In this document: in pieces, positions 1 to 7,291 of the stretch
How positions within the stretch are numbered: the stretch's first letter is position 1
Layout: every line of letters begins with the position of its first letter
NCBI GenBank assembly: GCA_964388435.1
Contig: CAYMAH010000029.1
Span: forward strand, 1 to 51,069
Length of the DNA: 51,069 nt
DNA from: DTNV01 sp964388435
Lineage (GTDB): Archaea > Micrarchaeota > Micrarchaeia > Norongarragalinales > UBA8480
Direction of reading: 5' to 3'
The notes under the pieces: generated by a model
The model's input: the letters and a program-made list of their open reading frames with translations, nothing else
The model's database searches: none
What the model was told of the DNA's origin: nothing
Program-made: the position numbers and the translations under genes

Positions 1-58
1 AAAAATTATATTTCAATCATTTTAAAACATAATAAGTATTCGGCCCGCTACCCCCCCT

Positions 59-166
59 TCAAACCAAACCTTTTTCAATCAAAGCATTAATCTCAGAAAC
101 CGCGGTAACCTTTCCCACCTCATTCAAAACCATAACATCCCTCACATTGAGATATACTCTTGCCTT
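59..166 (-). pseudogene. Possible 3' remnant of a protein gene
   Basis: On the minus strand a 36-codon open segment ends at TGA (59-61). It has gene-like composition, with residues such as RVYLNVRDVMVLNEVGKV followed by TAVSEINALIEKGLV. It opens right after a TAA and has no good ribosome site; the first ATG (131-133) would leave only 24 residues. The composition looks like the end of a helical protein, but I recognise no family. It could equally be chance or a very short gene. Confidence 0.2.
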
Positions 167-217
167 TTATTTTTGTGAAGTATAAATCTGGCTCTTTATC
201 TGTATGTGCATTATTTA

Positions 218-424
218 CTATATATTTGTATTTTTCTGTGAAATATTCTGCCAAAACCTTACCATAACTTGCCCCAATATCTCTGATAAGTTCTTATTGT
301 TGAAATAAATTTGATAGTCACCCATTAAGACTTTCTTAAATATTTTCATTCTTTTGGTAACTTCTCGCATTACTGCAAAAAGCATATGGCTTCTTTTAAT
401 CAATTGTTTTACTGCTTTATCCAT
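218..424 (-). CDS. Doubtful small ORF, 68 aa
   Basis: A lysine-rich 68-residue ORF starts at an ATG at 424. It has no recognisable domain, transmembrane segment or clear ribosome-binding site, and its codon pattern does not resemble the neighbouring genes. It sits alone in an otherwise empty region. It may be spurious; it is listed only because nothing else occupies the stretch. Confidence 0.15.
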   Translation of the reverse strand: MDKAVKQLIKRSHMLFAVMREVTKRMKIFKKVLMGDYQIYFNNKNLSEILGQVMVRFWQNISQKNTNI

Positions 425-459
425 ATAACCTATTAGAAACTGGCAAGGTATTTAAAATT

Positions 460-498
460 GCATTCTGTTAAAAAAGTAAGGCATCTGTTAAATAAGTG
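460..498. repeat. Imperfect direct repeat
   Basis: Two similar copies lie head to tail: GCATTCTGTTAAAAAAGTA (460-478) and GCATCTGTTAAATAAGTG (481-498). They differ by one indel and two substitutions. They lie upstream of the probable eL21 promoter, so they could be a regulator site, but nothing else supports that. Confidence 0.3.
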
Positions 499-543
499 CC
501 ATAAAAACGATAGTTATTCAACAAAGCCAGCCGAACATAAAAC

Positions 544-554
544 TATAAATATTA
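544..554 (+). promoter_or_regulatory. Probable TATA box of the eL21 operon
   Basis: TATAAATATTA is a good archaeal TATA box match. Transcription would begin near 570-575, giving a leader of about 70 bases before eL21 that contains the GGTGG ribosome site at about 634-638. A second AT-rich element (604-614) is too close to the start codon to keep the ribosome site. Confidence 0.4.
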
Positions 555-644
555 ATAGCAACAATAAAATACAGTATTAAACAAGCCATCAGGTATGCTA
601 GGGTTTATTTTATACTTGCTGTGAGTTGAAAAAAGGTGGATTAA

Positions 645-914
645 ATGAAAAGATCAAGAGGGTTAAACTCAGGAAAAAGCAGGCTTATACGAAAAAGAGA
701 GTTAAGCCCCGCAAAACAGATAAAGGAATTTAAAATTGGAAGCATAGTGAGAATAAGAATAAACTCTTCAACAGCGACCCTTCCTTTAAAATTCAACAAC
801 CGAGTCGGAGTGATAGAAAAAAAACAGGGAAAAGCATACGTTATAAAATTCAAGGACATGAATAAATCAAAAGAGCTTGTTCTTGACAGAATCCAATTGG
901 AAGAGGTGTCTTGA
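645..914 (+). CDS. rpl21e: Large ribosomal subunit protein eL21
   Basis: eL21 is an archaeal/eukaryotic protein of the 50S subunit with an SH3-like beta barrel. This 89-residue protein has the family layout: a basic N-terminus (KRSRGLNSGKSR), then EFKIGSIVRIRI, the GVIEKKQGKAYVI barrel segment and a closing LVLDRIQLEEV. The arginine/histidine-rich loop before the barrel turn is shorter than usual. A strong GGTGG ribosome site precedes ATG. It overlaps Rpo4 if that gene starts at TTG 911. The order eL21-Rpo4-DUF655 is a known archaeal cluster, which supports all three calls. Confidence 0.93.
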   Translation: MKRSRGLNSGKSRLIRKRELSPAKQIKEFKIGSIVRIRINSSTATLPLKFNNRVGVIEKKQGKAYVIKFKDMNKSKELVLDRIQLEEVS

Positions 915-919
915 AAAAA

Positions 920-1318
920 ATGGAAGTAATTGAAAAAAAGCCGTTGACGCTTGCAGAAGCTTTTGAATTGCTAAAGGAAAGAAAAAAAGAAAACCTCTCC
1001 TTTGAGCAGCAATACGCTTATAATTATCTTGACGATGTTTCAAGGCTTTCTGAGAAAGACGCTGAAAGCCTTTCTGAAAAACTAAAGCCTTTTGGTTTAA
1101 CAAAGCTTCAAATAGTCAAGATAGTGGACCTGATGCCAAAGAAGGAGGACGAGCTTAAAATGATAATATCAAGCGCCGGAAGTGGAGTAACCGCAGATCA
1201 GTTAAAGGAAATAGTGAAAATAATAAAGTCATTTAAGGAAAAGGAAAAAAGCGTGGAAAAAATTAAAAAAATAAAGGAAGAAAAAGAAGAGAAGAAGGAA
1301 GAGGTTGCTGAAAAGTGA
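920..1318 (+). CDS. rpoF: RNA polymerase subunit Rpo4 (RpoF)
   Basis: Rpo4 pairs with Rpo7 to form the stalk of archaeal RNA polymerase. The 132-residue protein shows the HRDC-like helical core: LTLAEAFELLKER, then FEQQYAYNYLDDVSRL and KLQIVKIVDLMPK, where the aromatic YNYL and the NLMP-like motif are typical. A lysine/glutamate-rich tail follows. A TTG at 911 is also in frame, but the AGGTG ribosome site at 904-908 is well spaced only for the ATG at 920. The stop overlaps the GTG start of the next gene, so the two are probably translationally coupled. Confidence 0.88.
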   Translation: MEVIEKKPLTLAEAFELLKERKKENLSFEQQYAYNYLDDVSRLSEKDAESLSEKLKPFGLTKLQIVKIVDLMPKKEDELKMIISSAGSGVTADQLKEIVKIIKSFKEKEKSVEKIKKIKEEKEEKKEEVAEK

Positions 1319-1875
1319 AAAGAGAAACAACTGGAATTGTTCTGGACTATTTTCCGCATGGGAAGTCAAGCGAGTCCCTTGCAGAGCCAACAGCTCAGGT
1401 TTTAGGGGAGGATTACTTCACCTTGCTTGAAGTGGTAATCCCGGGAAGCGTTTCAATAAGCGACAAGATTCTTCTTGACAAATCAAATCCAGCGTGCAAA
1501 ATTGAAAGAATTAAGAAAAGAATAACCTTCCAAGAGCTAAGCGTTACCAGTCAAAATCAGCTTAAAAACTTTATAAAGGAAATAGTGGTTAAAAAGGAAA
1601 AAGATTTTGTACGGTTCATAAACACTGCCACTGCCATAAACATAAGAAGTCACTCTCTTGAATTACTACCCTCGATTGGAAAAAAGCACCTAAACCTTAT
1701 CTTGGACGAGCGGTCAAAAAAGCAGTTTGAGAGCTTTGAGGATATTAAAAAAAGAATTCCCCACCTGACGAGCGTTCCAGATATATTTGTCGAAGAGATA
1801 ATGGAGGAAATAAAGGGAAACGCTAAATACTATCTTTTTTCAAAGCCTCCATTCCAGAAATTCGAACGGTACTAA
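1315..1875 (+). CDS. DUF655 RNA-binding protein
   Basis: This 186-residue protein belongs to the archaeal DUF655 family (COG1491), predicted to bind RNA. The N-terminal half carries an OB-like region (TGIVLDYFPHGKSSES, then a hydrophobic LLEVVIPGS). The C-terminal half has a helix-hairpin-helix (LLPSIGKKHLNLILDER), as the family does. It starts at GTG inside the Rpo4 stop region. In many archaea the next gene is the rRNA dimethyltransferase ksgA, which is absent here; a minus-strand pilin gene abuts instead. The biochemical function is not established. Confidence 0.85.
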   Translation: MKRETTGIVLDYFPHGKSSESLAEPTAQVLGEDYFTLLEVVIPGSVSISDKILLDKSNPACKIERIKKRITFQELSVTSQNQLKNFIKEIVVKKEKDFVRFINTATAINIRSHSLELLPSIGKKHLNLILDERSKKQFESFEDIKKRIPHLTSVPDIFVEEIMEEIKGNAKYYLFSKPPFQKFERY

Positions 1876-2492
1876 CAAGTAGTGCTGATGGGAGTTTCAG
1901 AGCAGTTAACGCTTAGAGCGAAATCCGAAGTGTTAACCTCAAAAAGATTTTCAGGAGTGCACACCGCGCCGTTACCTCCGTTGCTTAAATTCAGGTAAGC
2001 GGGAGTATAGTTTTGAATGAAAACATTCCAATTCTGATTTTCTGAAACGCTTTTTGAAAAACCGGAAAAGTTTGATGCCAAAGTATATGAAACCAAAACG
2101 TTGAAAGTGTAATTATTTGGAGAATTTGAAAGTGTATTAACGCAGGTTAGAACAGGCTGTGTTGAATTAAATCCTATCGCCGAATAGGATTGGTTTGAAA
2201 GAATAAGCGAAGAGTTTGAAAAATAGTTTACAAGCGTTGAATTCAAGTAAGAGCAGAAGTTTTGAGGCTGAACGGTGCAATTATAAGCTTCAAAAGCGCT
2301 GTCGGCAATGGCGTCGTGGATTGTTGAATTGAAAAAGCTTACCGCTTCACTTGCTTTCTCGGCAACCATGTCGCTTTCCATCGCCGCCACGCTGCTCTTC
2401 CTCTGGTTTCCAAGGCTGATCATAGCGTAGGCGAAGAATATTAAAATTATCGCTACTATTGCGATGATTGTTATTGAATAAAAACCTTTCAT
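1872..2492 (-). CDS. Pilin-like membrane-anchored protein, 206 aa
   Basis: The protein has one N-terminal hydrophobic helix directly after MKGF (SITIIAIVAIILIFFAYAMI), then a long Asn/Ser/Thr-rich extracellular part full of N-x-S/T sites. This is the architecture of archaeal pilin-like and pilus-accessory subunits, though the K/R-G-Q-x-x-x-E class III cleavage motif is degenerate. The ATG at 2492 overlaps the TGA of the upstream gene (ATGA), which is better than an upstream in-frame start at 2507. It is the last gene of the six-gene pilin array and converges on DUF655 with a 4-base overlap. Confidence 0.7.
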   Translation of the reverse strand: MKGFYSITIIAIVAIILIFFAYAMISLGNQRKSSVAAMESDMVAEKASEAVSFFNSTIHDAIADSAFEAYNCTVQPQNFCSYLNSTLVNYFSNSSLILSNQSYSAIGFNSTQPVLTCVNTLSNSPNNYTFNVLVSYTLASNFSGFSKSVSENQNWNVFIQNYTPAYLNLSNGGNGAVCTPENLFEVNTSDFALSVNCSETPISTTC

Positions 2493-2875
2493 GGCAGCGT
2501 CACCCAAGCATTATAAACACTATTGGTCTGATTCGCGCTTTGGCTTGAAAGACAAGAAGTATTAACGCCATAAACTAAATAACAACTTCCGCTGCAGTTG
2601 CAAATACCGGGATAAGCGTAAAAAACAGAATGGATTGAAAGGTTTGAAGAAAGTGGTGTTTCGGTCGATACATTAAAACCAGTTAAAGAATTGAAAATCG
2701 AGGGAGTTATCCCAGCTTGATATTGGTATTTCAACTGTAGATAATCATTGCCAAGAATCCTCATTGAATTAAAACTCTGAACATAGGAAGGCTGAAAGGA
2801 ATTGAACAGAGTGTAAAGGCTTAAAATTGCTATCAAACTTAAAAGCCCATCAACGGTGAATATTATTCCTTTCAT
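2489..2875 (-). CDS. Pilin-like membrane-anchored protein, 128 aa
   Basis: It begins MKGIIFTVDGLLSLIAILSLYTLF: a very short charged N-terminus and one membrane helix. An extracellular part with several N-x-S/T sites and cysteines (CNCSGSCYLV) follows. An in-frame GTG lies at 2884, but the ATG at 2875 directly follows the upstream stop and has GGGTG ahead of it. The acidic D inside the hydrophobic stretch resembles the position-5 acid of pilins, shifted. It is probably a minor pilin or an accessory to the array. I cannot assign a precise role. Confidence 0.68.
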   Translation of the reverse strand: MKGIIFTVDGLLSLIAILSLYTLFNSFQPSYVQSFNSMRILGNDYLQLKYQYQAGITPSIFNSLTGFNVSTETPLSSNLSIHSVFYAYPGICNCSGSCYLVYGVNTSCLSSQSANQTNSVYNAWVTLP

Positions 2876-2877
2876 TT

Positions 2878-3237
2878 TCAGCACCCTTCAACCTCAAGAA
2901 AACAACCCGCGCCGCAGCTGACTGGCGAGGATAAATTAATATTGACATTCGTAAGCCTTTTTCCAACCAGCACCTGATTGCACTGCAAAGAAGTGCAATT
3001 GTTGAAAACAACCCCCCCAACACCGCTTTCAACCGCGCACCATTTTTGAGGAAGATAAGAAACGCTTGAATTTGAAACAATGGCATTTGCGATAACCTGC
3101 TCAGCGTTCGGCTGAAAAACCACTATCGAAGAATATTCTCTTTGAAGAAACTCCATGTAATGAGTGGCCACTCCAAGTGAAAAAGTGAAAAGCAGCGCTC
3201 CTATGAGAAGATCAAATGTAAGCCATTGCCCTTTCAT
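2878..3237 (-). CDS. Pilin-like membrane-anchored protein, 119 aa
   Basis: The reading frame extends to 3309, but the GGAGGTTG site places the start at the ATG at 3237, giving MKGQWLTFDLLIGALLFTF. The KGQ and the following acid (D) resemble a class III signal peptide; the long upstream basic extension would be unnatural. The rest is extracellular, with six cysteines in the C-terminal half (WCAVESG, NNCTSLQCNQ, CGAGCFLEVEGC), so disulfides are likely. It lies just downstream of another pilin-like gene on the same strand. Confidence 0.7.
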   Translation of the reverse strand: MKGQWLTFDLLIGALLFTFSLGVATHYMEFLQREYSSIVVFQPNAEQVIANAIVSNSSVSYLPQKWCAVESGVGGVVFNNCTSLQCNQVLVGKRLTNVNINLSSPVSCGAGCFLEVEGC

Positions 3238-3242
3238 TTTTT

Positions 3243-3650
3243 TCAACAACCTCCTAAAACCACATTTACGCTTCCGCTTGAACCTTCCAAACATACCGTT
3301 TCTCCGCATGCGAATGAACTGCTTGAAGGGTTAATGCCGCACAAGCTTTGAACCGAAACCGTCTCGTTGGTATCATTTGAAAACATTGTCAGCATACCGC
3401 TTGAAAAGCTTATCCCATACGAAATGAAGTTTCCATCTTTTAAAACGCATGGCATTGAATAATTTCCCTCCACCTGATTAATGCAATTCTCATTAATGAT
3501 ATTGGCAAAGCTTTGCAGCGCAACCTGCTGCTGAGTATAATAATTGGGCGTGTCAGAGTAAAAATAATTTATGAGATTAGTCATCCAGCCTATTATTATT
3601 ATTAAAATAAGAAAGACAAAATACAATTCAAGGCTTATCTGTGCTTTCAT
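3243..3650 (-). CDS. Class III signal-peptide pilin, 135 aa
   Basis: The N-terminus MKAQISLELYFVFLILIIII is a clear class III prepilin signal: a basic residue, A-Q cleavage region, glutamate at +5 and a long hydrophobic helix that serves as anchor and assembly core. The body has paired cysteines (ENCINQV, MPCVL) and a C-terminal Cys cluster. The ATG at 3650 overlaps the upstream TGA by ATGA; the longer frame to 3665 would add residues that break the signal. It is probably cleaved by the prepilin peptidase encoded at 4458-5438. Confidence 0.82.
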   Translation of the reverse strand: MKAQISLELYFVFLILIIIIGWMTNLINYFYSDTPNYYTQQQVALQSFANIINENCINQVEGNYSMPCVLKDGNFISYGISFSSGMLTMFSNDTNETVSVQSLCGINPSSSSFACGETVCLEGSSGSVNVVLGGC

Positions 3651-4042
3651 TGAAATACCACACAATAATGATAATAACCTATGACACTACAATAACCAGA
3701 GATATTACTTGTATCAATATTCTGCCCGGTTATTGCAATATTTGTGGCGTTGAGTATTCCATCACTCACATCCTCCACCACGCCTGTGTTCGAGTTGGTG
3801 ATTTGAACTCCGTTTAAATAAAGGTGGGGATAAATAGTGAAGTTTGACCCGCTCAAATTGAAAGCCAGCGTGGTGAAAGCAAGTGATGAATTTCTTGCGG
3901 TGTAATTCAAGAGAAAGTTTCTGGAGGCGCTTAGGCTTATTGTTTCCTGAATATAATTGCCTACGTTTAATAATATGACCACTATAAAAGCAACTATTAT
4001 TGAAACTACAAGCAAGTACTCAATGGCAGTCTGCCCTTTCAA
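3647..4042 (-). CDS. Class III signal-peptide pilin, 131 aa
   Basis: KGQTAIEYLLVVSIIVAF is a textbook class III signal (G|Q cleavage, E at +5). The start is a TTG. The one at 4042 overlaps the upstream TGA as TTGA and gives M-K-G-Q, matching its neighbours; the TTG at 4057 would add five residues. The mature part is Asn/Ser-rich with glycosylation-like sites and ends in a CSVIGYYHYC pair. It is coupled on both sides to other pilin genes, so the array is probably one translational unit. Confidence 0.83.
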   Translation of the reverse strand: MKGQTAIEYLLVVSIIVAFIVVILLNVGNYIQETISLSASRNFLLNYTARNSSLAFTTLAFNLSGSNFTIYPHLYLNGVQITNSNTGVVEDVSDGILNATNIAITGQNIDTSNISGYCSVIGYYHYCVVFQ

Positions 4043-4476
4043 TTTAGTTGAGTACAATTGACAACCACCCCTCCATTATTACTTACAACGACGCTCAGCC
4101 ACCCCTGCTGGTTACACTCGAAATTGATTGTCGGCGGGAAAAACAATGTTTCTCCTGTCACGTTATAATTGCTATTGAAATTAGTGACATTGCTACTTTC
4201 AGTGCAATAAATGTTAGAGTTGGAGGTAGTTGGAATAAAGCAAATTGTATTTGGTGGCACGAAAACAGTGGTTGAAACATTCGCTCCAACCCCGCTCAAC
4301 CCGACAAAATTAATGTAAGAGCTCACCACGCCTATGGCGTTTCTGCCAAGACCGAGGTTGTCTAAAACCGTGTTTTGGCTGATCTGGCTTGCGGCAACCG
4401 AAAGCAGCGCTCCAGCAAGCGCGAAAATAAAAGCGGCTATTATAAAAAACTCAACACTTACCTGAGCGCGATCCAT
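4039..4476 (-). CDS. Class III signal-peptide pilin, 145 aa
   Basis: It begins MDRAQVSVEFFIIAAFIFALAG, a class III signal with R-A-Q at the cleavage site and E at +5. It is followed by an Asn/Thr-rich extracellular part containing four cysteines. The start codon lies inside the last codons of the prepilin peptidase gene (19-base overlap), so pilin and processing enzyme are probably made from one message. It is first of the six pilin-like genes. Confidence 0.85.
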   Translation of the reverse strand: MDRAQVSVEFFIIAAFIFALAGALLSVAASQISQNTVLDNLGLGRNAIGVVSSYINFVGLSGVGANVSTTVFVPPNTICFIPTTSNSNIYCTESSNVTNFNSNYNVTGETLFFPPTINFECNQQGWLSVVVSNNGGVVVNCTQLN

Positions 4477-5438
4477 AAAAACACCATGAACACAAACCCG
4501 ACGCCCAGAAAAGGCGCGAATGGGAACGATTCTTTAATAGAAATATGTTTAACTTTCATCCTTTTTAATTCTTTTATTTCGCTTTTTGTAATTCCTTCAG
4601 CGTTTGTTGTTATCAAGGGATTGGCGGCCTCTCCTTTTAAAGACTTGCTTATAACCTCGCTTAAACCCAGTTCTTTAACCACTCCGTTTTCAATAAAAAG
4701 ATTATTGGCGGGAATCATCCCCTCTTTTAAATCTTTAACTTCAACCTCTTTTCTTAAAATCTCATTAGAAGTTATTGAAAAAGCTTGTATCAGAACAATT
4801 GAAATAAAGCTTAAAACCAAGGCAATTGCCAGAAAAAAAAGTGTCGTCATGCCATAAAAGTAAAAACCCGCGGCCAGCAATATCAAGCCCAAATAAAAGG
4901 GTATTTTAATAATGAAAAAAACAACGAGCAATAAGATAAATGCGATTAAACTTATGTTTAAATTGATTTTTAAAAAAAGCAGTATGCTGGCCACGGCCGC
5001 TGATGATATGGATGAGCCGACCGCCATTTTAAAAGTTTCAAGCACGTTGAATCTTTTTCTTAAATCAATCAATTCTTTGAAGTGAATCACTATAAGAAGA
5101 GGAATTGAAAGAACGGCGGAAGCAAAGAAAAGATACAAAATCCCTTGCCAGCCGAATCCAGTCAGAAAAAACATCAAACCGTTTAAGCCTACAAAAAACT
5201 TAACGTCTCCCCCTCCCCAAACTCCGAGTTTATAAAGAATATACGCAAAAACAAAGCTTGCAACCGCGATTAAAATGAAATCAAAAGCCGAGGACTCGAC
5301 AACAGAAAGAATAAAACCGCCCATTACAACCGCGTAATTCAACAAATCCGGTATTACCCTTTCTTTCAAGTCAATGTAAACCGCTATTGAAGCGTAGACA
5401 ATTGAAATTAAAAGCAAAACATAAAATTGTAACATCAA
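4458..5438 (-). CDS. Archaeal prepilin peptidase (A24 family)
   Basis: This 326-residue membrane aspartic protease removes the short leader from class III prepilins. The two catalytic aspartates are visible: D23 in VYIDLKERVIPD and D78 in the GxGD motif GVWGGGDVK. At least six membrane helices follow. A C-terminal soluble part (NEILRKEVEVKDLKEGMIPA onward) fits the archaeal A24 type II C-terminal domain, and a final helix ends the protein. It differs from the smaller FlaK-type enzymes, so pilins rather than archaellins are the likely substrates. It sits directly upstream of six candidate substrates. Confidence 0.9.
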   Translation of the reverse strand: MMLQFYVLLLISIVYASIAVYIDLKERVIPDLLNYAVVMGGFILSVVESSAFDFILIAVASFVFAYILYKLGVWGGGDVKFFVGLNGLMFFLTGFGWQGILYLFFASAVLSIPLLIVIHFKELIDLRKRFNVLETFKMAVGSSISSAAVASILLFLKINLNISLIAFILLLVVFFIIKIPFYLGLILLAAGFYFYGMTTLFFLAIALVLSFISIVLIQAFSITSNEILRKEVEVKDLKEGMIPANNLFIENGVVKELGLSEVISKSLKGEAANPLITTNAEGITKSEIKELKRMKVKHISIKESFPFAPFLGVGFVFMVFLWIALR

Positions 5439-5467
5439 ACTAAATTAAAAGTGCAAAGGATAAAAAT

Positions 5468-5896
5468 TTATTGCTGTTTTTTATATCCCCTGATTCTTTC
5501 CTTTTCCCGGTTTTTTGAAACCTCCCTTCCAGTAAAGTTGCTAACAACCTGCTCTGCGAAAGCTTCAAGCCTGAAAAGCTCGTCAATTGAAGGTTTTTGA
5601 ATTCCTATTTTATGAAATAATTTCTGAGGGTGTCTCACGGATTTGAATGGTTTTAACTTCTTTTCCAGCTTGCCGCAGAACCTTTTAGACCCCACACAAA
5701 CTAACGCCGTCTTTCCATTCAATTTAAATTTTTGTTTGAACCTTATTTTTTGGGAGACGCAAGCGAAAATCAAATCGCCTGAAATCTCCTCATCAAGACT
5801 TTTCAATTCATAACTCTCCCCGGCGTTCAAAACTCCGGTGGCCACTATACTTGCAATATAACGCGAATCGTTGTTAAACCCGATAATTATCTTCAT
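5468..5896 (-). CDS. Conserved-looking protein of unknown function, 142 aa
   Basis: I do not recognise this soluble protein. It starts with an alpha/beta-like segment (MKIIIGFNNDSRYIASIVATGVLNAG) and has a second strand-rich region (GKTALVCVGSKRFCGKLEKK) and a very basic C-terminal tail, so nucleic-acid or acidic-partner binding is possible. It lies between the small membrane-protein operon and the prepilin peptidase on the same strand, 29 bases before the latter. That suggests, but does not show, a link to the pilus system. Confidence 0.7.
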   Translation of the reverse strand: MKIIIGFNNDSRYIASIVATGVLNAGESYELKSLDEEISGDLIFACVSQKIRFKQKFKLNGKTALVCVGSKRFCGKLEKKLKPFKSVRHPQKLFHKIGIQKPSIDELFRLEAFAEQVVSNFTGREVSKNREKERIRGYKKQQ

Positions 5897-5963
5897 CGTG
5901 TATATTCTAATGTGGGGAAAAATTGAAAAAGGTTAATGGTTTCTTTTTTTCCAATGCTTTTTT

Positions 5964-6257
5964 TTATTTTCCTAGAATTACGGGTGCGTCTGCGTCAAGC
6001 CTTTTCATTCTCTGCTCTGACAAGCCTCTCAAATAAGTGGCTACGGCGAAAGCTGGAATAAGCAAAATCGAACCTTGAATAAGCAAGTAAATGCCCGCGA
6101 ATATGAAAACAAAGCTTAAGCTGTCAATAAGCGTTTTCTCCTTTAAAATGTCCAAATGCTTGTTTAAATAGTCCCACCTGGTTGAAACGTCAAGAAAAGG
6201 CTCGGGCTTGTCAACTGTCATCGAAGTTGACATTAATTTTTGTTCCGCCATGCTCAC
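5964..6257 (-). CDS. Small two-helix membrane protein E (RxDYLN family)
   Basis: The 97-residue protein has a polar N-terminus, the motif RWDYLNK (R27, D29), an amphipathic stretch, two adjacent membrane helices (LSFVFIFAGIYLLI and ILLIPAFAVATYL) and a short basic tail. The same layout and the motif [RK]xD[FY]L[NE][DK] occur in the proteins at 6254-6697, 6962-7291 and 7288-7605. It overlaps the upstream gene by ATGA. No known family is recognised. It is last in the five-gene operon. Confidence 0.75.
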   Translation of the reverse strand: MSMAEQKLMSTSMTVDKPEPFLDVSTRWDYLNKHLDILKEKTLIDSLSFVFIFAGIYLLIQGSILLIPAFAVATYLRGLSEQRMKRLDADAPVILGK

Positions 6258-6697
6258 TTCACCTCAATTATAGGATGTGTTTTCAAATCCTCCACTCCGA
6301 AGGCATTTCCAATGACCCTTTCACTCCAATAAACTCCCGTTATAAAAGCGAATACCAAAGCGATGTAAATGTTTATGAAATATGCTGCTGTTGTTAGAAT
6401 TAAGAATATAATAGAATAAAAATATGATTTGTAGGCCTCTCCTATGGTGGCGCTTTTAAAATCGCTTGCAAATTGATCGTTAAGAAAATCTCTTCTCTCG
6501 ACAATGTCCGCAAACCTTAGTTTTTTTCCGTCCCCCATGAGCTTTCCTTTTTTTGTTGCTTCTTGCTTTTCCTTCTCCGTCATTTTTTCAGGAAGCTCGT
6601 CAGAAGGAGATGAAAGCGGAAGAAACATGGCGGTGTAACTATCCATTTCAGCATTGCTTTCTTTTTTTATTTTAATATTCTTCAGCATAAAATTCAC
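6254..6697 (-). CDS. Small two-helix membrane protein D (RxDFLN family)
   Basis: At 147 residues this is the longest family member. A charged N-terminal region of about 65 residues leads to ERRDFLNDQFA (R69, D70), followed by two membrane helices (YFYSIIFLILTTAAYFI and YIALVFAFITGVYW) and a short tail (SERVIGNAFG). The pattern of motif, two helices and a tail with a small residue plus aromatic matches its neighbours. ATGA overlaps occur at both ends, so it is translationally coupled. Function unknown. Confidence 0.77.
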   Translation of the reverse strand: MNFMLKNIKIKKESNAEMDSYTAMFLPLSSPSDELPEKMTEKEKQEATKKGKLMGDGKKLRFADIVERRDFLNDQFASDFKSATIGEAYKSYFYSIIFLILTTAAYFINIYIALVFAFITGVYWSERVIGNAFGVEDLKTHPIIEVK

Positions 6698-6954
6698 TTT
6701 ATATTTTCAATTAAAAAACCCGATCCAAAGTAAAAAGCGACTATCCCGGCAATTGGAATAAACAAGCTTGGCTGGTTTACCAAAACGTAAAACCCGCCTA
6801 AAATCAAAATCAAGTTTATCATAAAATCGGGAATAACCATGGTGTGCTCGTTCATCGCCTGATTGAAAGTGTACGTGTTTTCAACTGGCTTTGCTACTCC
6901 CAGCTTTTCAAGCAGCATCATCAGCTTCACTTCCCAACTTGTTTTTATAGCCAT
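6694..6954 (-). CDS. Small two-helix membrane protein C
   Basis: The 86-residue protein has an amphipathic N-terminal segment (WEVKLMMLLEKLGV), then two closely spaced membrane helices (FMINLILILGGFYVLV and LFIPIAGIVAFYFGSGFLI). It lacks the RxD[FY]L motif of the other four members but keeps the helix-turn-helix membrane layout and the position in the operon. It may be a diverged paralogue or a partner of the others. Confidence 0.7.
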   Translation of the reverse strand: MAIKTSWEVKLMMLLEKLGVAKPVENTYTFNQAMNEHTMVIPDFMINLILILGGFYVLVNQPSLFIPIAGIVAFYFGSGFLIENIK

Positions 6955-6961
6955 AAAAAAA

Positions 6962-7291
6962 TCACTTTAACAAAGCGACAACCCTCGAATTTGATTTTAC
7001 TATCGCTCCATTCCAGAATCCAATCATCCAATATCTCCCGGCAAGCGCCGCGCTTATCAAAGAAACCACCGGAATGTAAGGAATGGTTATTATTGCAAAT
7101 GCGACGAATGTTATGGCTTTGGCTTTGGCGCTGTACTGATTTTTCCAAAGTCCTATAAAATCGTTTAAATAATCTCTTTTCTTGACTTTTTTTGTAAGGC
7201 TTAACTCCTTCTTGGATTTGAGCGTTAAAAGCGTGGTCTGAGGTAAAGGTTGAAACGACGTTAATTGTTGTTGCTCCATTCTCTCATTCAC
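6962..7291 (-). CDS. Small two-helix membrane protein B (RDYLND family)
   Basis: The 109-residue protein has a Gln/Leu-rich N-terminus, the motif KKRDYLNDFIGLW (R39, D40), then two helices (ITFVAFAIITIPYI, VVSLISAALAGRYW) and a tail ending VVALLK. Spacing from the motif to the first helix is close to that of proteins A and D. The start overlaps the stop of gene A by ATGA. No homologue is recognised. Confidence 0.75.
   Translation of the reverse strand: MNERMEQQQLTSFQPLPQTTLLTLKSKKELSLTKKVKKRDYLNDFIGLWKNQYSAKAKAITFVAFAIITIPYIPVVSLISAALAGRYWMIGFWNGAIVKSNSRVVALLK

Larger units (their letters stand above)
1..644. other. Gene-poor left edge and eL21 leader
   Basis: No convincing gene lies here. 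The stretch holds a short open segment on the minus strand that looks like the tail of a lost gene, a weak 68-codon minus-strand ORF, an imperfect direct repeat, and a probable promoter and leader for the eL21 operon. A C-run near 52-58 is the only GC-rich block. No tRNA, rRNA or C/D-box signature was seen by eye. Confidence 0.5.

Noticed and set aside
460..498. Possible CRISPR-like repeat
   Set aside because: Only two imperfect copies with a two-base gap and no spacers or cas genes; listed only as an imperfect repeat.
641..859. Minus-strand ORF opposite eL21 (72 codons)
   Set aside because: It lies wholly antisense to a clear ribosomal protein gene and has no domain or ribosome site.
4375..4857. 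Plus-strand ORF of 160 codons inside the peptidase/pilin region
   Set aside because: It is the antisense of a hydrophobic gene, which produces long hydrophobic open frames; the peptidase on the other strand has intact catalytic motifs.
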